A DNA stretch of 5,954 nt from positions 1 to 5,954 of the forward strand of contig USHP01000128.1 of NCBI GenBank assembly GCA_900554625.1. Direction: 5' to 3'. This stretch comes from an uncultured Eubacteriales bacterium. GTDB taxonomy: Bacteria; Bacillota; Clostridia; Oscillospirales; Oscillospiraceae. Both the position numbers and the translations under genes were made by a program. The notes beneath the pieces were generated by a model, which saw only the letters and a program-made list of their open reading frames with translations, searched no databases and was not told where the DNA came from. Positions 5,926-5,954 of this stretch are shown in pieces. Each line of letters starts with the position of its first letter. Position 1 is the first letter of the stretch.

Positions 5926-5954
5926 ATGCCCGACATCAAAACGAGAGATGCGGT
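5926..5954 (+). CDS. Start of the next ICE gene (partial), probably CD1108-like mobile element protein
   Basis: Only the first ten codons are present (MPDIKTRDAV). GAGG at 5915-5918, inside the end of the VirB4 gene, is seven bases before ATG 5926, so translation is probably coupled. Clostridial ICE proteins that follow VirB4 often begin with a very similar MPDIKTRD segment. From memory these are CD1108-like proteins that carry a membrane helix and a C-terminal peptidoglycan hydrolase domain, which would open the cell wall for the transfer channel. The identification rests on ten residues and on gene order, so domain content is inference. Confidence 0.6.

Noticed and set aside
1..5954. A novel defence system, CRISPR array, attachment site or transfer origin
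   Set aside because: No repeat array, integrase, relaxase, or defence gene pair is visible; apart from two accessory genes and one unknown small protein, the content is ordinary ICE conjugation machinery.

Overview
The window is an almost fully coding, single-strand (+) operon segment from the conjugation module of an integrative and conjugative element (ICE) of the Tn1549 / Clostridioides difficile CTn type. The host is most likely a gut Bacillota of class Clostridia. Reasons are the gene set and order (VirD4 end, Maff2, VirB6/TrbL, PrgI, VirB4, then a gene starting MPDIKTRDAV), strong AGGAGG-type ribosome sites before nearly every gene, and moderately high GC (about 57% by hand count in the VirB6 gene). 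That GC would suit an Oscillospiraceae/Lachnospiraceae-like host better than low-GC Clostridium. The species cannot be told from this sequence.

Layout: 1-267 is the C-terminal end of a VirD4-type coupling protein. 293-637 is a Maff2-family small membrane protein with a signal peptide. 651-866 is an unrecognised 71-residue protein. 881-905 is a strong stem-loop. 929-1495 is an MT-A70 family adenine methyltransferase. 1485-2321 is a VirB6/TrbL-like polytopic membrane protein. 2381-3223 is a DUF3560 protein. 3238-3582 is a PrgI (VirB3-like) protein. 3579-5921 is the VirB4-like ATPase. The next gene starts at 5926 and runs off the window. No gap between genes exceeds 62 bases, and I see no RNA gene, CRISPR array, insertion sequence, attachment site or origin.

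How it works together: VirD4 delivers the DNA-relaxase substrate, and VirB4 powers assembly and transport. PrgI (VirB3-like) and VirB6 form the inner-membrane platform. Maff2 has the layout expected of a VirB2-like subunit, and the gene after VirB4 probably encodes a cell-wall hydrolase or VirB8-like part. The methyltransferase and the DUF3560 protein are the non-core pieces; they plausibly protect or prepare incoming DNA in the recipient (inference). The two longest gaps lie just upstream of these two genes. The methyltransferase is tightly coupled to VirB6 at its 3' end, whereas the DUF3560 gene is lower in GC (about 51% by hand count) and follows a leftover-looking ribosome site with an ATG-TAA start-stop.

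I do not see a wholly new system here. The most useful leads are the Maff2 pilin-like layout, the DUF3560 insertion with its start-stop leader, the hairpin before the methyltransferase, and the possible metal site in the 71-residue protein.
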